Below are positions 1-7,970 of a stretch of 64,000 nt of DNA, piece by piece. Each line of letters begins with the position of its first letter. The first letter of the stretch is position 1. This stretch comes from Bifidobacterium aquikefiri (GTDB lineage: Bacteria > Actinomycetota > Actinomycetes > Actinomycetales > Bifidobacteriaceae), in contig NZ_MWXA01000002.1 in assembly GCF_002259795.1 (NCBI RefSeq), positions 62,001 to 126,000 on the forward strand. Direction: 5' to 3'. The notes under the pieces were generated by a model. That model was not told the DNA's origin, made no database searches, and saw only the letters and a program-made list of their open reading frames with translations. The translations under genes and the position numbers were made by a program.

Positions 1-293
1 GTTTTGACCAGATGGCGGAATGTATCAAGACCGCCTGGCATGTGCTTGCCCTCAAGGCCGGCAACGTCCTGACTGTCACGATATTTCAACACTTCAAGCA
101 GCAGACCCTTCTTACTGCCAAAATAATGCAAGACCCCGGCGTGAGTCATGCCGACCTGCCCTGCGATATCTTGCAACGTGGTGTTGCTTGTCCCCTTCTC
201 GCCAAACATCAAGGCCGCCACCTTGAGAATCTCCTGACGCTTCGCAAAAGTCTCAGGACGATGTTGCACGACCCTTTGCTCTCGAGCCTTCAT
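1..293 (-). CDS. TetR-family transcriptional regulator (N-terminal part, cut by window edge)
   Basis: The reverse strand opens with ATG at 293 and stays open to the window edge, so about 97 N-terminal residues are visible and the ligand-binding domain is missing. The first 60 residues match the TetR DNA-binding domain: a helix ending RQEILKVAALMFGEKG, then TTLQDIAGQVGM and the recognition helix THAGVLHYFGSKKGLL. An in-frame TGA upstream of the ATG fixes the start, and a GGAAG sequence lies roughly ten bases before it. Dimeric repressors of this family usually control a neighbouring gene, which here lies outside the window. The target is unknown. Confidence 0.85.
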   Translation of the reverse strand, partial: MKAREQRVVQHRPETFAKRQEILKVAALMFGEKGTSNTTLQDIAGQVGMTHAGVLHYFGSKKGLLLEVLKYRDSQDVAGLEGKHMPGGLDTFRHLVK

Positions 294-320
294 CTCAACG
301 CACTTCCTTCACGCTCATGA

Positions 321-333
321 TGCCAGATTGGCA
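321..333. promoter_or_regulatory. Short palindrome upstream of the TetR gene (possible operator)
   Basis: TGCCA-GAT-TGGCA is a perfect 5-bp inverted repeat about 30 bases upstream of the TetR start codon. TetR proteins commonly repress their own gene through such a site. This is a weak call, because 5-bp arms can occur by chance. Confidence 0.3.
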
Positions 334-505
334 AGTATTGCAGGCGAATTCACCCAACATATAAGAAGTCTACCTATATTCTTCCGCCTGTTCGAGCCAC
401 TCGCCGGAATTGCTGCCAAGGCAACCATGGGTGACGTGATGCCCTGTGCATTTGAATTTCCACGAGTAATGCGGGTACCACGAACATCATTGAAACCGTT
501 GATAT

Positions 506-1543
506 TCAGCCCCCTTGCAATGCATGAGCAATATCGACATGCTGTCTTGCCGTTGAGTTCCTGGCGATGAGGTGCGTCGGGAAAATGAGCTCTCTGTGTG
601 CAGTGTCGCCGGCGAGCGCCGCGAGAAGAATCGTCACCAATGCCATGCTTTGCTCATATACCGGCTGAGCAACGGTTGTCAGGCCGAAGGCTTCACTGAG
701 ATTGTTGCCGTCAATGCCAATGACTGCAACGTCTACGCCGGGTGTAAGCGAGCGCTCTCGCAGACACTGGATCGCACCCATGGCCATCTCGTCGGAAGAC
801 GCAACGATGGCTGTCACATCCGGCCGCCGGTTCAACAGAATCTTGGCAGCTTCGTATCCATGCTGTGCAGTCATCACCCGTGCCGGCGAATCAAGGCTGT
901 CGGAACATTCCAGCCCGTGCCTTCCGAGCATGGCTTTCCATGCCCGTCGTCTGCGCTCCGTTGGTGCATTGGGGCATGTGTCGTTCGTCATGCCGGAGAG
1001 GTGACCAATGATCCTGTGACCGTGAGCAATCAGATTTTCGCACGCGCTGCGCATCGCGGCTTCGTCGTCGATTCCGACGTGCGAGAACCCGGGCTGGCGC
1101 ACCGAAAGAAACGCAACCGGCAGATTCAACGATTTCAACAGCTCAACCTCTTGTTCGCTGAAGTACACCGAGAGCACGGCCACTGCATCGACCTTGCTAC
1201 GGAGCACTGTTGGATTGAAGGTCGGTCTCGGCTTTCCCTCGTCATCAGGAAGCGTGTATATCAGGGCATCATAATGTCTCTCATGAAGTGCCATCTCAAT
1301 CGACTGCACAGCCGTGGCAAGAAACCATCGTGACACATCGGGCAGCACAATCCCGATCGAATGCGAGGTGCCGCTTGCCAGCGCCGAGGCACTATGCGAT
1401 GGCGAATAGCCAAGTTCCAGTGCTACTTTGAGCACATGCTCCCGTGTCTGTTGCCCCACACCAGGCAAGTTGTTGAGCGCTCTGGAGACGGTCGCCGTCG
1501 ATACTTGGGCAGCATTGGCCACTTCCTCAATTCTGACATTCAT
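506..1543 (-). CDS. LacI-family transcriptional regulator
   Basis: A LacI-type repressor of about 345 residues. The N-terminus carries the helix-turn-helix (VRIEEVANAAQVSTATVSRA) and the hinge helix; the rest is the periplasmic-binding-protein-like sugar domain, ending with the usual ARNSTA segment. ATG at 1543 puts the helix-turn-helix at the normal distance from the N-terminus. An in-frame ATG three codons upstream (1552) lies too close to the GGAG ribosome site. The gene follows the two permease genes after about 30 bases, so it is probably the last gene of the importer operon and its local regulator. The effector sugar cannot be read from the sequence. Confidence 0.93.
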   Translation of the reverse strand: MNVRIEEVANAAQVSTATVSRALNNLPGVGQQTREHVLKVALELGYSPSHSASALASGTSHSIGIVLPDVSRWFLATAVQSIEMALHERHYDALIYTLPDDEGKPRPTFNPTVLRSKVDAVAVLSVYFSEQEVELLKSLNLPVAFLSVRQPGFSHVGIDDEAAMRSACENLIAHGHRIIGHLSGMTNDTCPNAPTERRRRAWKAMLGRHGLECSDSLDSPARVMTAQHGYEAAKILLNRRPDVTAIVASSDEMAMGAIQCLRERSLTPGVDVAVIGIDGNNLSEAFGLTTVAQPVYEQSMALVTILLAALAGDTAHRELIFPTHLIARNSTARQHVDIAHALQGG

Positions 1544-1573
1544 AGCTATCATTATCTCCGTAACGAATCGGTG

Positions 1574-2425
1574 CTATTTCACGGCTCCGTCAGCGATACC
1601 TCGAATAATGTTTCTCTGCGCGACCGCATAGAAGATGATGACCGGCAGAATTGTCATGACCAGCCCGGCCATGGCAAGATTCCACTGAATCGTGAATTGT
1701 CCGAAGAACGAGAATGTTGAAAGAGGAATCGTCTTCACGTGCTCACTCGAAAGGACGAGAGAAGGTAGCAGATAATCATTCCAGATCCAAATCACGTTCA
1801 GAATCACGACGGTGTTCGTTATGGGACGCAGCATGGGAAAGACTATTCTCCAGAAGACCGTCCATGGTGACGCACCGTCGATATATCCTGCTTCTTCCAG
1901 ACTGATGGGGATCGACTTCACAAATCCGTGATAGAGAAACACCGACATTGCCGATCCGAAACCGATATACATGAATATCAGACCCTGCCGCGTATCGATG
2001 ATCTGGAATCCTAGCGTCTGCTGAATCTGTGAGAAGAACTGGATGAGCGGCATCATCAATGTCTGGAAGGGAATCAGCATCGTGGCAACGAAAGTCATGT
2101 AGATAACTTTCGCCCACATCCTATCTTCGTGTCGTGCCAGAACCCATGCCGTCATGGATGAGAAGAGGATGATCAGCAAGGTTGAGACCACCGTAATGAT
2201 GAAGCTGTTCATGATGGCCGTCAGAATATTCATGCGTTCCATGGCCACTTGGTAGTATTGGAAGCTGAGACTTTTGGGCAGAGAGAGCACGTTTTCGTAC
2301 AGTTCCTCCCGTGTCTTGAACGAGTTGACTGCCAAGAGATACAGCGGCGAGAGATGGATCAGGGAGACTGCAAACACCAGCAGACTGCCGATCCAAAGCC
2401 AGACTTTTGCCTGTTTTTCACTCAT
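1574..2425 (-). CDS. ABC sugar importer permease, MalG-like
   Basis: An inner-membrane permease of the carbohydrate uptake CUT1 family (MalG side), 283 residues with six predicted membrane segments. It has the cytoplasmic EAA loop that contacts the ATPase (SLEEAGYIDGASPWTVFWRIVFP). The start overlaps the stop of the preceding permease (TGATG), so the two are translationally coupled; a GTG codon just upstream is an alternative start. With its partner at 2425-3297 and the binding protein at 3436-4692 it forms an importer. No ATPase gene is adjacent, so a shared MsmK/MalK-type ATPase encoded elsewhere is likely (inference). Confidence 0.93.
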   Translation of the reverse strand: MSEKQAKVWLWIGSLLVFAVSLIHLSPLYLLAVNSFKTREELYENVLSLPKSLSFQYYQVAMERMNILTAIMNSFIITVVSTLLIILFSSMTAWVLARHEDRMWAKVIYMTFVATMLIPFQTLMMPLIQFFSQIQQTLGFQIIDTRQGLIFMYIGFGSAMSVFLYHGFVKSIPISLEEAGYIDGASPWTVFWRIVFPMLRPITNTVVILNVIWIWNDYLLPSLVLSSEHVKTIPLSTFSFFGQFTIQWNLAMAGLVMTILPVIIFYAVAQRNIIRGIADGAVK

Positions 2426-3297
2426 CACAGCCCCACTTCCCTCTTCTTGGTGATGCTGACCTGCGCCAAGGTAAATATTGCAACGATGATGAAGAACAGC
2501 ACTGCCTTGGCCTGGCCATAGCCATAATTGCCGTTGAGGAATATTTCGTTATAGATATTCATGGCAAACAGTTCGGTGGCATTACTCGGACCACCAGCAG
2601 TGAGCGAGAGATTGGTGTCAAAGATCTTGAAAGAATTGGACAGGGTCATAAACAGCGAGATTGTGAACGCCGGCATGATAAGCGGGAATTTGATATGCCA
2701 GAACAGTTTCCACCCATGTGCACCATCAACTTCGGCAGCTTCAATCAGATCCTGAGGGATGGTCTGGATACCTGAGATGTAGATGATCATCACATACCCT
2801 GCCGTCTGCCATGTCGAGACGAAGATCAGGGCGAACAGCGCGAAAGTTGGATTCAGGAGCCAGTTGAAGAAAATGAACTTCCATCCCGTCACATTGCCGA
2901 TGATGGCAAAGCCGTCTGAGAAGATGAACTTCCAGATGTAGCCAAGAATCAGACCGCCTATCAGATAGGGCATGAAATAGAAGGTTCTGACCACACCCGC
3001 GAGCTTCATCTTCGATGTCACCAGCAAGGCAACAATGAGCCCCAGGGCATTCGTCAACACGACTGCTCCAGCGGTGAATATGAAGGTCTTCACAGCAGAA
3101 CGGATGAATCTCGTGTCGCTCATGGCAGAAACATAATTCGTAAAACCTATGAATCGTTTCGCATTCGCCGCGATGCCATCCCATGACACGAAGGAATATG
3201 AGATTCCCATAACAAAGGGAACCAGTACCACCAGCGAAAAAATACAAACCGTAGGTCCAACGAAGAGAAGATTCCAATACCAGTCTTTTCTTTTCAT
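2425..3297 (-). CDS. ABC sugar importer permease, MalF-like
   Basis: CUT1 permease of about 290 residues beginning MKRKDWYWN, with six predicted membrane helices and the EAA loop DLIEAAEVDGAHGWKLFWHI. The start at 3297 is supported by a strong GGGGAG site seven bases upstream. A longer reading to 3381 would add residues that look like the untranslated spacer. It lies downstream of the binding-protein gene, separated by a spacer with a stem-loop, and is coupled to the second permease through TGATG. The transported sugar is unknown. A disaccharide, oligosaccharide or aryl-glycoside would be typical for this family. Confidence 0.93.
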   Translation of the reverse strand: MKRKDWYWNLLFVGPTVCIFSLVVLVPFVMGISYSFVSWDGIAANAKRFIGFTNYVSAMSDTRFIRSAVKTFIFTAGAVVLTNALGLIVALLVTSKMKLAGVVRTFYFMPYLIGGLILGYIWKFIFSDGFAIIGNVTGWKFIFFNWLLNPTFALFALIFVSTWQTAGYVMIIYISGIQTIPQDLIEAAEVDGAHGWKLFWHIKFPLIMPAFTISLFMTLSNSFKIFDTNLSLTAGGPSNATELFAMNIYNEIFLNGNYGYGQAKAVLFFIIVAIFTLAQVSITKKREVGL

Positions 3298-3348
3298 TGC
3301 ATTACTCCCCTCAGCTTGGAGGCGCTGGCGGGCAGGTGTCAAGAAAGT

Positions 3349-3386
3349 CAGGGTGGCAGGGGTCAGTCGACCGCTGACCACCCTGA
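3349..3386 (-). terminator. Stem-loop between binding-protein and permease genes (attenuator-like)
   Basis: CAGGGTGG and GTCAG pair with CTGAC and CACCCTG, forming a bulged hairpin in the gap between the binding-protein stop and the permease start. There is only a short T-rich stretch after it on the reverse strand. In sugar ABC operons such hairpins usually stabilise or partly terminate the message, so that the binding protein is made in excess. Confidence 0.5.
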
Positions 3387-3435
3387 TATGTCAATGCCCT
3401 TTCAACCTCGCGCCAGTTGTCTCATCAATAGGCAA

Positions 3436-4692
3436 TCAGCGCTTGACACCAGCTGTGACAAAGTCTTCGCTGAGCTTTGTCATCAATTGCTGACCGGTCA
3501 TCGCCTTGTCGGTGAAGAAGGACTGTGCCGTTCCAACAAGATACGTGTCGGCAATTCCTGAAGGCCAGTACTGATACACCCAAGGGATGTTATCACCGGA
3601 ATTCGAGGCCTTGTAGACGGCTTGGGCCAAGACGTCCATCTTCGATTCATCGACCTTGATATTGGTCATTGCCGGAATGAATTGGAACTTGTTCACAATG
3701 TAATCCTGACCTGTTTTACTCGTAACAAGCCAGTTCAAGAAATCAATGCTGGCCTTTTGCTCAGCGGTCGATTTTGTGCCATTGACATGCCAGTACAGCG
3801 GCACCCCTACGGCTAGCTTGTCGTTGCCATCAAGAGGGAAAGGAACCATCTGCAATTTCGCAGCGGAATCCTTGTAGTCAGACGAAATCATCGTGTTGAT
3901 CCACATGCCTTGGTTTACCGAAGCGGTCTTCCCCGTCATCAGATCGCCAATTTCCTTGTCATAGTTTATTTGCAGCGGATTATTGGTATTGGCACGAATT
4001 GCCTCGTAGATCGTGCCCAGTTCCTTGAATTCCTTGACGTTTTGAAGCTTCACCTTGCCCGATACGACATCTGCGACAAACTGCTTCGGGTTGCTCTGCA
4101 TCGAGAACGCCGTATTGAGCATATGCCCAATCAGAAAGTATGATTCCTGCGAAAGCTCGAACCCTGTGTATTTGCCATCGGCCTTTGCCTGCTTGAGCAT
4201 AGAGATGAAATCACTCTGCGTGCTCACTTTCGAGGCACTGACCAGACCGGTATTGACGATCAGCCCATATCCTTCAACGGCTGCAGGCATGCCGAAGACT
4301 TTCCCACCTACTTCATATGCCTTGTTTTTCGCAATATATTTGGTGAATGGAGCGTTCGTCAGGTCGGCCATATACGACTTGAGCGTATCGCCCTCCTGTC
4401 CGCCACCGGTCATGAAAATGTTCGGTCCGGTAGTCTGATTGGTGAGCTTGGTCTTCAGCTGAGTAATGTAATCGTCCCCGGTAGTTCCCCAAACCTCAAC
4501 GGTTACGCCCTTTTCCTTCTTGTATTCCTTGGCCAGGGCCTTCAAGGAATCGACGATTTCAACTTTTGAATCGAATAATGTTATTGTGGATGCCGTTCCC
4601 GAAGTGGCCGAACCACCACAGCCAGCCAATCCCAGAATGCTCAATGTAGCAACGGCAGCAGATACGGCCTTTCGAGTTATATGTGTCCCCAT
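3436..4692 (-). CDS. ABC sugar importer substrate-binding lipoprotein
   Basis: A 418-residue extracellular solute-binding protein (family 1, MalE/UgpB-like). The N-terminus MGTHITRKAV is followed by a hydrophobic stretch and the lipobox LAGC, with the lipidated Cys at about residue 25. The start at 4692 is chosen because it yields this clean signal peptide and has a GAGG ribosome site. A longer in-frame reading to 4791 adds non-signal-like residues. The mature part contains the usual family features, such as AAVEGYGLIVNTGL and a C-terminal region rich in aromatic residues (WVYQYWPSGI). It is the first gene of the importer operon. The ligand is not predictable here. Confidence 0.94.
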   Translation of the reverse strand: MGTHITRKAVSAAVATLSILGLAGCGGSATSGTASTITLFDSKVEIVDSLKALAKEYKKEKGVTVEVWGTTGDDYITQLKTKLTNQTTGPNIFMTGGGQEGDTLKSYMADLTNAPFTKYIAKNKAYEVGGKVFGMPAAVEGYGLIVNTGLVSASKVSTQSDFISMLKQAKADGKYTGFELSQESYFLIGHMLNTAFSMQSNPKQFVADVVSGKVKLQNVKEFKELGTIYEAIRANTNNPLQINYDKEIGDLMTGKTASVNQGMWINTMISSDYKDSAAKLQMVPFPLDGNDKLAVGVPLYWHVNGTKSTAEQKASIDFLNWLVTSKTGQDYIVNKFQFIPAMTNIKVDESKMDVLAQAVYKASNSGDNIPWVYQYWPSGIADTYLVGTAQSFFTDKAMTGQQLMTKLSEDFVTAGVKR

Positions 4693-4824
4693 GTTCCCCA
4701 CCTCTTCGACTGTGAAGATGTTTCGATAACACTGTGTCTGAACTGCATGCATTGCCTGAACGGCATTCGCCTGCCGACTCATCCCCTGCAATATACACAG
4801 CTGTTAGTTGGACTATTGGATTCG

Positions 4825-4866
4825 AAGTACCTTGTTGAGAGTACTTGAGTTATCACGAAGTGATAA
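4825..4866. promoter_or_regulatory. Two inverted repeats upstream of the importer operon (candidate LacI operators)
   Basis: TTATCAC-GAA-GTGATAA (4850-4866) is a perfect 7-bp palindrome. AAGTAC and GTACTT (4825-4830 and 4841-4846) form a second dyad directly next to it. Both lie between the operon and its presumed upstream promoter, where a LacI repressor would act. The assignment to the LacI protein at 506-1543 is inference from linkage. Confidence 0.45.
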
Positions 4867-4965
4867 TATTCAGACCGTTCGATGCCCCTCTGCATTGAAC
4901 GGCAAAACGCGTAGCACTGACAAGTATATGACTCGGCAACGCGGTACGCAAGCGCTTACTCTCTT

Positions 4966-5013
4966 GAAAAACAAGCGAGTTATGCCAGCGCGGCATCGCA
5001 CTGGCATAACTCG
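4966..5013 (-). terminator. Rho-independent terminator after the dehydrogenase gene
   Basis: CGAGTTATGCCAG (4976-4988) pairs perfectly with CTGGCATAACTCG (5001-5013) around a 12-base loop. On the reverse strand the stem is followed by CTTGTTTTTC. It lies about 70 bases past the dehydrogenase stop and should end the pentulose operon. Confidence 0.8.
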
Positions 5014-5084
5014 CCAGACCATGCCTGCCTCGGAACATGCAATCTGGGAACATACATGGCGTGGAGCATCTCTATGTCAAGGAT

Positions 5085-6158
5085 TCACTCCGGTGATGTG
5101 CCCGAAATGGCTACCTTGCCCACCATGTGTCCGCTTTTCACCATGCGGTGGGCCTTGTCTATGGATTCAGCGTTCACAGGGCCGAGCTGCCGTGCCAAGG
5201 TGCTGCGAATGATACCCAAATCGACAAGTTCGGCAACGGCATCGAGAATCTCATGTTGGCGAATCATATCGGGTGCGTGATGCTTTGCACGTGCGAACAT
5301 GAATTCCCAATGCCACGAAAGAGCCTTGTCCTTGAGAGAATACCAATCGAGATCATTCTCATCATCAATCGCCACAATCTCGCCGAATGGCTTCATCACT
5401 GTGTTGTACAGCTCTATGTTGCCCTTGCTGTAGGCGCTGAATATCCAGTCGATACCGGCCGGTGCCAGTGCCTGTATCTGCCGTGCAAGGTTTCCCTCGT
5501 GGTAATCGACCACCTCATCGGCACCCATGTCTAGAGCCCATTGCTGAGATTCATCTCTCGAGGCAAGTGCTATGATTCTGAGCGTCGTCAAGCGGTGTGC
5601 GAGTTGAATGACCATGGAGCCGACTCCACCTGCAGCGCCAACGACCAGAAGCGTCTGCCTCTGCGACGTGTCTATAGCTTGTGTGGATGTTGGATTGATC
5701 GTTGCTGGGTGCGAGTCATGTTCAATGCCCAGCTTGTCAAACAATGCCTCCCAGGCGGTAAGGCTCGTCAATGGCATCGCTGCAGCGTGGGCGTCATCAA
5801 GACTGGCCGGAGCATGGCCAACGATGCGTTCATCGACCAGCTGATATTCAGCATACGAACCCTGCCGGGTTATATCTCCCGCATACCAGACTCGCTCACC
5901 TGCATGGAAGAGACTTGCCTCGGAACCGACTTCGACGACATCCCCGACAGCATCCCATCCAAGAATTCGGAGGGTTTCAGATGCGGGCTGAGATCCCATC
6001 GAGGCGCGTATCTTCGTATCAACCGGATTGATCGAAATGGCATGAACCCTGACGAGAAGGTCTCGATGCTGCGGTTGTGCCGGTCGATCCACGACCATAT
6101 CGCGAAAGCTCCGCGAATCATCGTGCGATTGCACCTGATTGATTACGATGGCGTTCAT
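5085..6158 (-). CDS. Zinc-type alcohol dehydrogenase / quinone oxidoreductase family protein
   Basis: A 357-residue medium-chain dehydrogenase/reductase. The N-terminus MNAIVINQV leads into the GroES-like domain, and the nucleotide-binding motif VVGAAGGVGSMVIQLAH lies midway. The best match is the zinc-binding alcohol dehydrogenase subfamily near NADPH:quinone reductases. I see no clear catalytic zinc cysteines, so an NADPH-dependent reductase that lacks zinc is plausible. ATG at 6158 gives a normal family N-terminus, although its ribosome site is weak. It is the last gene of the pentulose operon, separated from araD by a perfect hairpin. It might oxidise or reduce a pentitol or ketose (inference), or simply share the transcript. 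Confidence 0.85.
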   Translation of the reverse strand: MNAIVINQVQSHDDSRSFRDMVVDRPAQPQHRDLLVRVHAISINPVDTKIRASMGSQPASETLRILGWDAVGDVVEVGSEASLFHAGERVWYAGDITRQGSYAEYQLVDERIVGHAPASLDDAHAAAMPLTSLTAWEALFDKLGIEHDSHPATINPTSTQAIDTSQRQTLLVVGAAGGVGSMVIQLAHRLTTLRIIALASRDESQQWALDMGADEVVDYHEGNLARQIQALAPAGIDWIFSAYSKGNIELYNTVMKPFGEIVAIDDENDLDWYSLKDKALSWHWEFMFARAKHHAPDMIRQHEILDAVAELVDLGIIRSTLARQLGPVNAESIDKAHRMVKSGHMVGKVAISGTSPE

Positions 6159-6203
6159 TGTCGAATTTTCTTGCATGAATTCATCGTAATCATCACAGGC
6201 CAT

Positions 6204-6233
6204 CTTCGCCCATGGAACTTTCCATGGGCGAAG
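6204..6233. repeat. Perfect 14-bp inverted repeat between araD-like and dehydrogenase genes
   Basis: CTTCGCCCATGGAA (6204-6217) pairs with TTCCATGGGCGAAG (6220-6233) with only two bases between the arms. Neither strand has a following T-run, so it is probably a processing or stability hairpin inside the operon rather than a strong terminator. It might also be a protein-binding palindrome. Confidence 0.75.
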
Positions 6234-6249
6234 AGATGGTTCAACTACT

Positions 6250-6948
6250 TCAGTGCTGGCCGTACACGTTCTGATAGCGATCATTGAGCTTGTCAATATC
6301 GCTCTGCTCGATCTCAATGACATCGCCCAGCTGCTGAGCGGCCCACACGGTATGCGCGACTTCTTCAGTCATGGCAGCGGCCTTTACCGCATCTTCCGCA
6401 TCCTTGCCAATGGTGAAAGGGCCATGATTCTGCATCAGCACAGCTGGTGAGTGTGGATACTGCTTCAGCGTTTCCACGACTCCCTGACCGATGGCTTCTG
6501 ACCCGATGAGTTTGAATGGGCCGACTGGTACCGGTCCACCGAATTCATCCCCCATCATCGTCAGCGCACAGGGTATGTCCCTTCCCGTTGCCGCCCATGC
6601 CGTTGCATAGGTCGAATGCGTATGCACAACCCCATATACATCTGGCATATGGCGATAGATATATGCGTGAGAGGCCGTGTCCGATGAGGGTGCCTCCGTT
6701 CCATCAACCACATTGCCATCGAGATCCGTGACAACCATGGATTGTGGCGTGAGATACTCATATCGCACGCCGGATGGTTTGATAACCATCAAATCGGCAG
6801 AATGCAGACGTTGGGAGACATTGCCGGCAGTCCAGACCACGAGGTTCCACTTCAATAGTTGCTGGTGCAAGGTCGCAACCGTTTCGCGAACTTCCTTGAC
6901 TTCGGCCCTGACCTCGTCAGAGTAATCGTTCAGTGATGCCATATTCAT
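6250..6948 (-). CDS. araD: L-ribulose-5-phosphate 4-epimerase
   Basis: A class II aldolase-fold enzyme of about 232 residues that converts L-ribulose 5-phosphate to D-xylulose 5-phosphate. Visible family marks are the phosphate-binding WTAGNVSQR and KPSGVRY segments, SSDTASHAYIYR, the metal-binding HTHSTYA pair near residues 109-111, and the later QNHGPF histidine. The start is ATG at 6948, or 6942 two codons later; both follow an AAAGAG sequence. It sits downstream of the 3-epimerase and kinase genes, which together would take L-xylulose to D-xylulose 5-phosphate. A fuculose-phosphate aldolase is less likely given this context and sequence. Confidence 0.92.
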   Translation of the reverse strand: MNMASLNDYSDEVRAEVKEVRETVATLHQQLLKWNLVVWTAGNVSQRLHSADLMVIKPSGVRYEYLTPQSMVVTDLDGNVVDGTEAPSSDTASHAYIYRHMPDVYGVVHTHSTYATAWAATGRDIPCALTMMGDEFGGPVPVGPFKLIGSEAIGQGVVETLKQYPHSPAVLMQNHGPFTIGKDAEDAVKAAAMTEEVAHTVWAAQQLGDVIEIEQSDIDKLNDRYQNVYGQH

Positions 6949-7088
6949 CGCTCTTTTCTTGAATGTTGTAAAAGGTATTGGGAAACGAATCTGAAAAACA
7001 AATCTGTACATCATGGTTGCTGCAGAAGAGCACCGTGAGCTGCGAATGCACCGGATCGCAGACGCAGCTCCTCACCACCGGCATGATT

Positions 7089-7967
7089 TCACGCCAGTAT
7101 CGGCTCCTGAACGATGCCAACCTTTTCGAATAGCGCATCGAAGAAGGCCTTGGCCTTGCGCACGGCGGCGAGAGGATCGGACTCCTTGCCCTTCCACATC
7201 TCCACCGTATAGGATCCGCAATATTGCAGTCTTGCGAACAACCTCAAGGCAGCCTCGAAATCAACCGTTCCCTCCCCAAAGGGCACGTCGCGGAAAGCTC
7301 CTGGGAATGTGTCGGTAACGGGCCTGGTCTCCTTGAGATGCACGGCGACGACGTTATCGATGTTGCTTTCGATATCGCGTCCCATATCTGCACCCTCCCA
7401 TGCCGTCAGATTGCCAATGTCTGGATATGCCTGCAACCAGGGGCTTCGGATCAATGACTTGTAGTACACATCCTTGTCAAGGGTGTTGATGAATGGGTCA
7501 TCCATCGTTTCGATGGACAGCATCACCATTTTCTTGGCGGCCATGTGCACGCATTTCCTCAGGTTCTCTACAAAATATTCCCGAGAACTCAAGGATTTGT
7601 GCTCGTAATACACGTCATAGCCCGCGAGCTGAATGTTGCGGATTCCCAAGTCGCTCGCCAGATCAATGGCCTTGCGCATGATCTGCAACGACGTGCGCCG
7701 CGTTTCTGGATCTGCGGAACCGAGCGGGAAGCGCCTATGCCCAGAGAGCATCAAGGTATTGATTCTGCTGTTTGTCTTCCAGAGAGCCTTTCTGAAGTCC
7801 TCCCGTTCAGGCTTATTCCAATCCAGACGCTTCAACCGTTCATCGCTCTCATCAACTGAGAACTCCAGAAAATTGAAGCCGAGTGTATGCACCAGATTGA
7901 ATTCGTCTTCCCAGGAGAGACCGTTAGGCAGAGCTTTTTCATAGATGCCAACAGCATTGACAACCAT
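7089..7967 (-). CDS. ulaE: L-ribulose-5-phosphate 3-epimerase (UlaE/SgbU type)
   Basis: A 292-residue TIM-barrel enzyme of the xylose-isomerase-like superfamily that interconverts L-xylulose 5-phosphate and L-ribulose 5-phosphate. The expected metal ligands are present: Glu153 (SIETMDD), Asp183 (YPDIGNLTAW), His210 (AVHLKETRP) and Glu256 (TVEMW). The GAFRDVPFGEG segment is typical of this family. The length equals that of E. coli UlaE. It starts three bases after the kinase stop, with a GGAGG site embedded in the end of the kinase gene, so the two are coupled. It provides the middle step of the pathway encoded by the operon. Confidence 0.93.
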   Translation of the reverse strand: MVVNAVGIYEKALPNGLSWEDEFNLVHTLGFNFLEFSVDESDERLKRLDWNKPEREDFRKALWKTNSRINTLMLSGHRRFPLGSADPETRRTSLQIMRKAIDLASDLGIRNIQLAGYDVYYEHKSLSSREYFVENLRKCVHMAAKKMVMLSIETMDDPFINTLDKDVYYKSLIRSPWLQAYPDIGNLTAWEGADMGRDIESNIDNVVAVHLKETRPVTDTFPGAFRDVPFGEGTVDFEAALRLFARLQYCGSYTVEMWKGKESDPLAAVRKAKAFFDALFEKVGIVQEPILA

Positions 7968-7970
7968 CGA

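Larger units (their letters stand above)
4693..5084. other. Intergenic control region of the sugar importer operon
   Basis: This 392-base stretch has no convincing gene. It holds the promoter region of the importer operon (reverse strand), two dyads that could bind the LacI regulator, and the terminator of the upstream dehydrogenase gene. These sites are listed separately. A further small palindrome, AAGCGCTT at 4950-4957, resembles the core of a LacI-family operator. Confidence 0.6.

Noticed and set aside
572-1333. Long forward-strand open frame of about 250 codons
   Set aside because: It lies fully antisense to the well-supported LacI gene and its protein looks like no family; it is a shadow frame.
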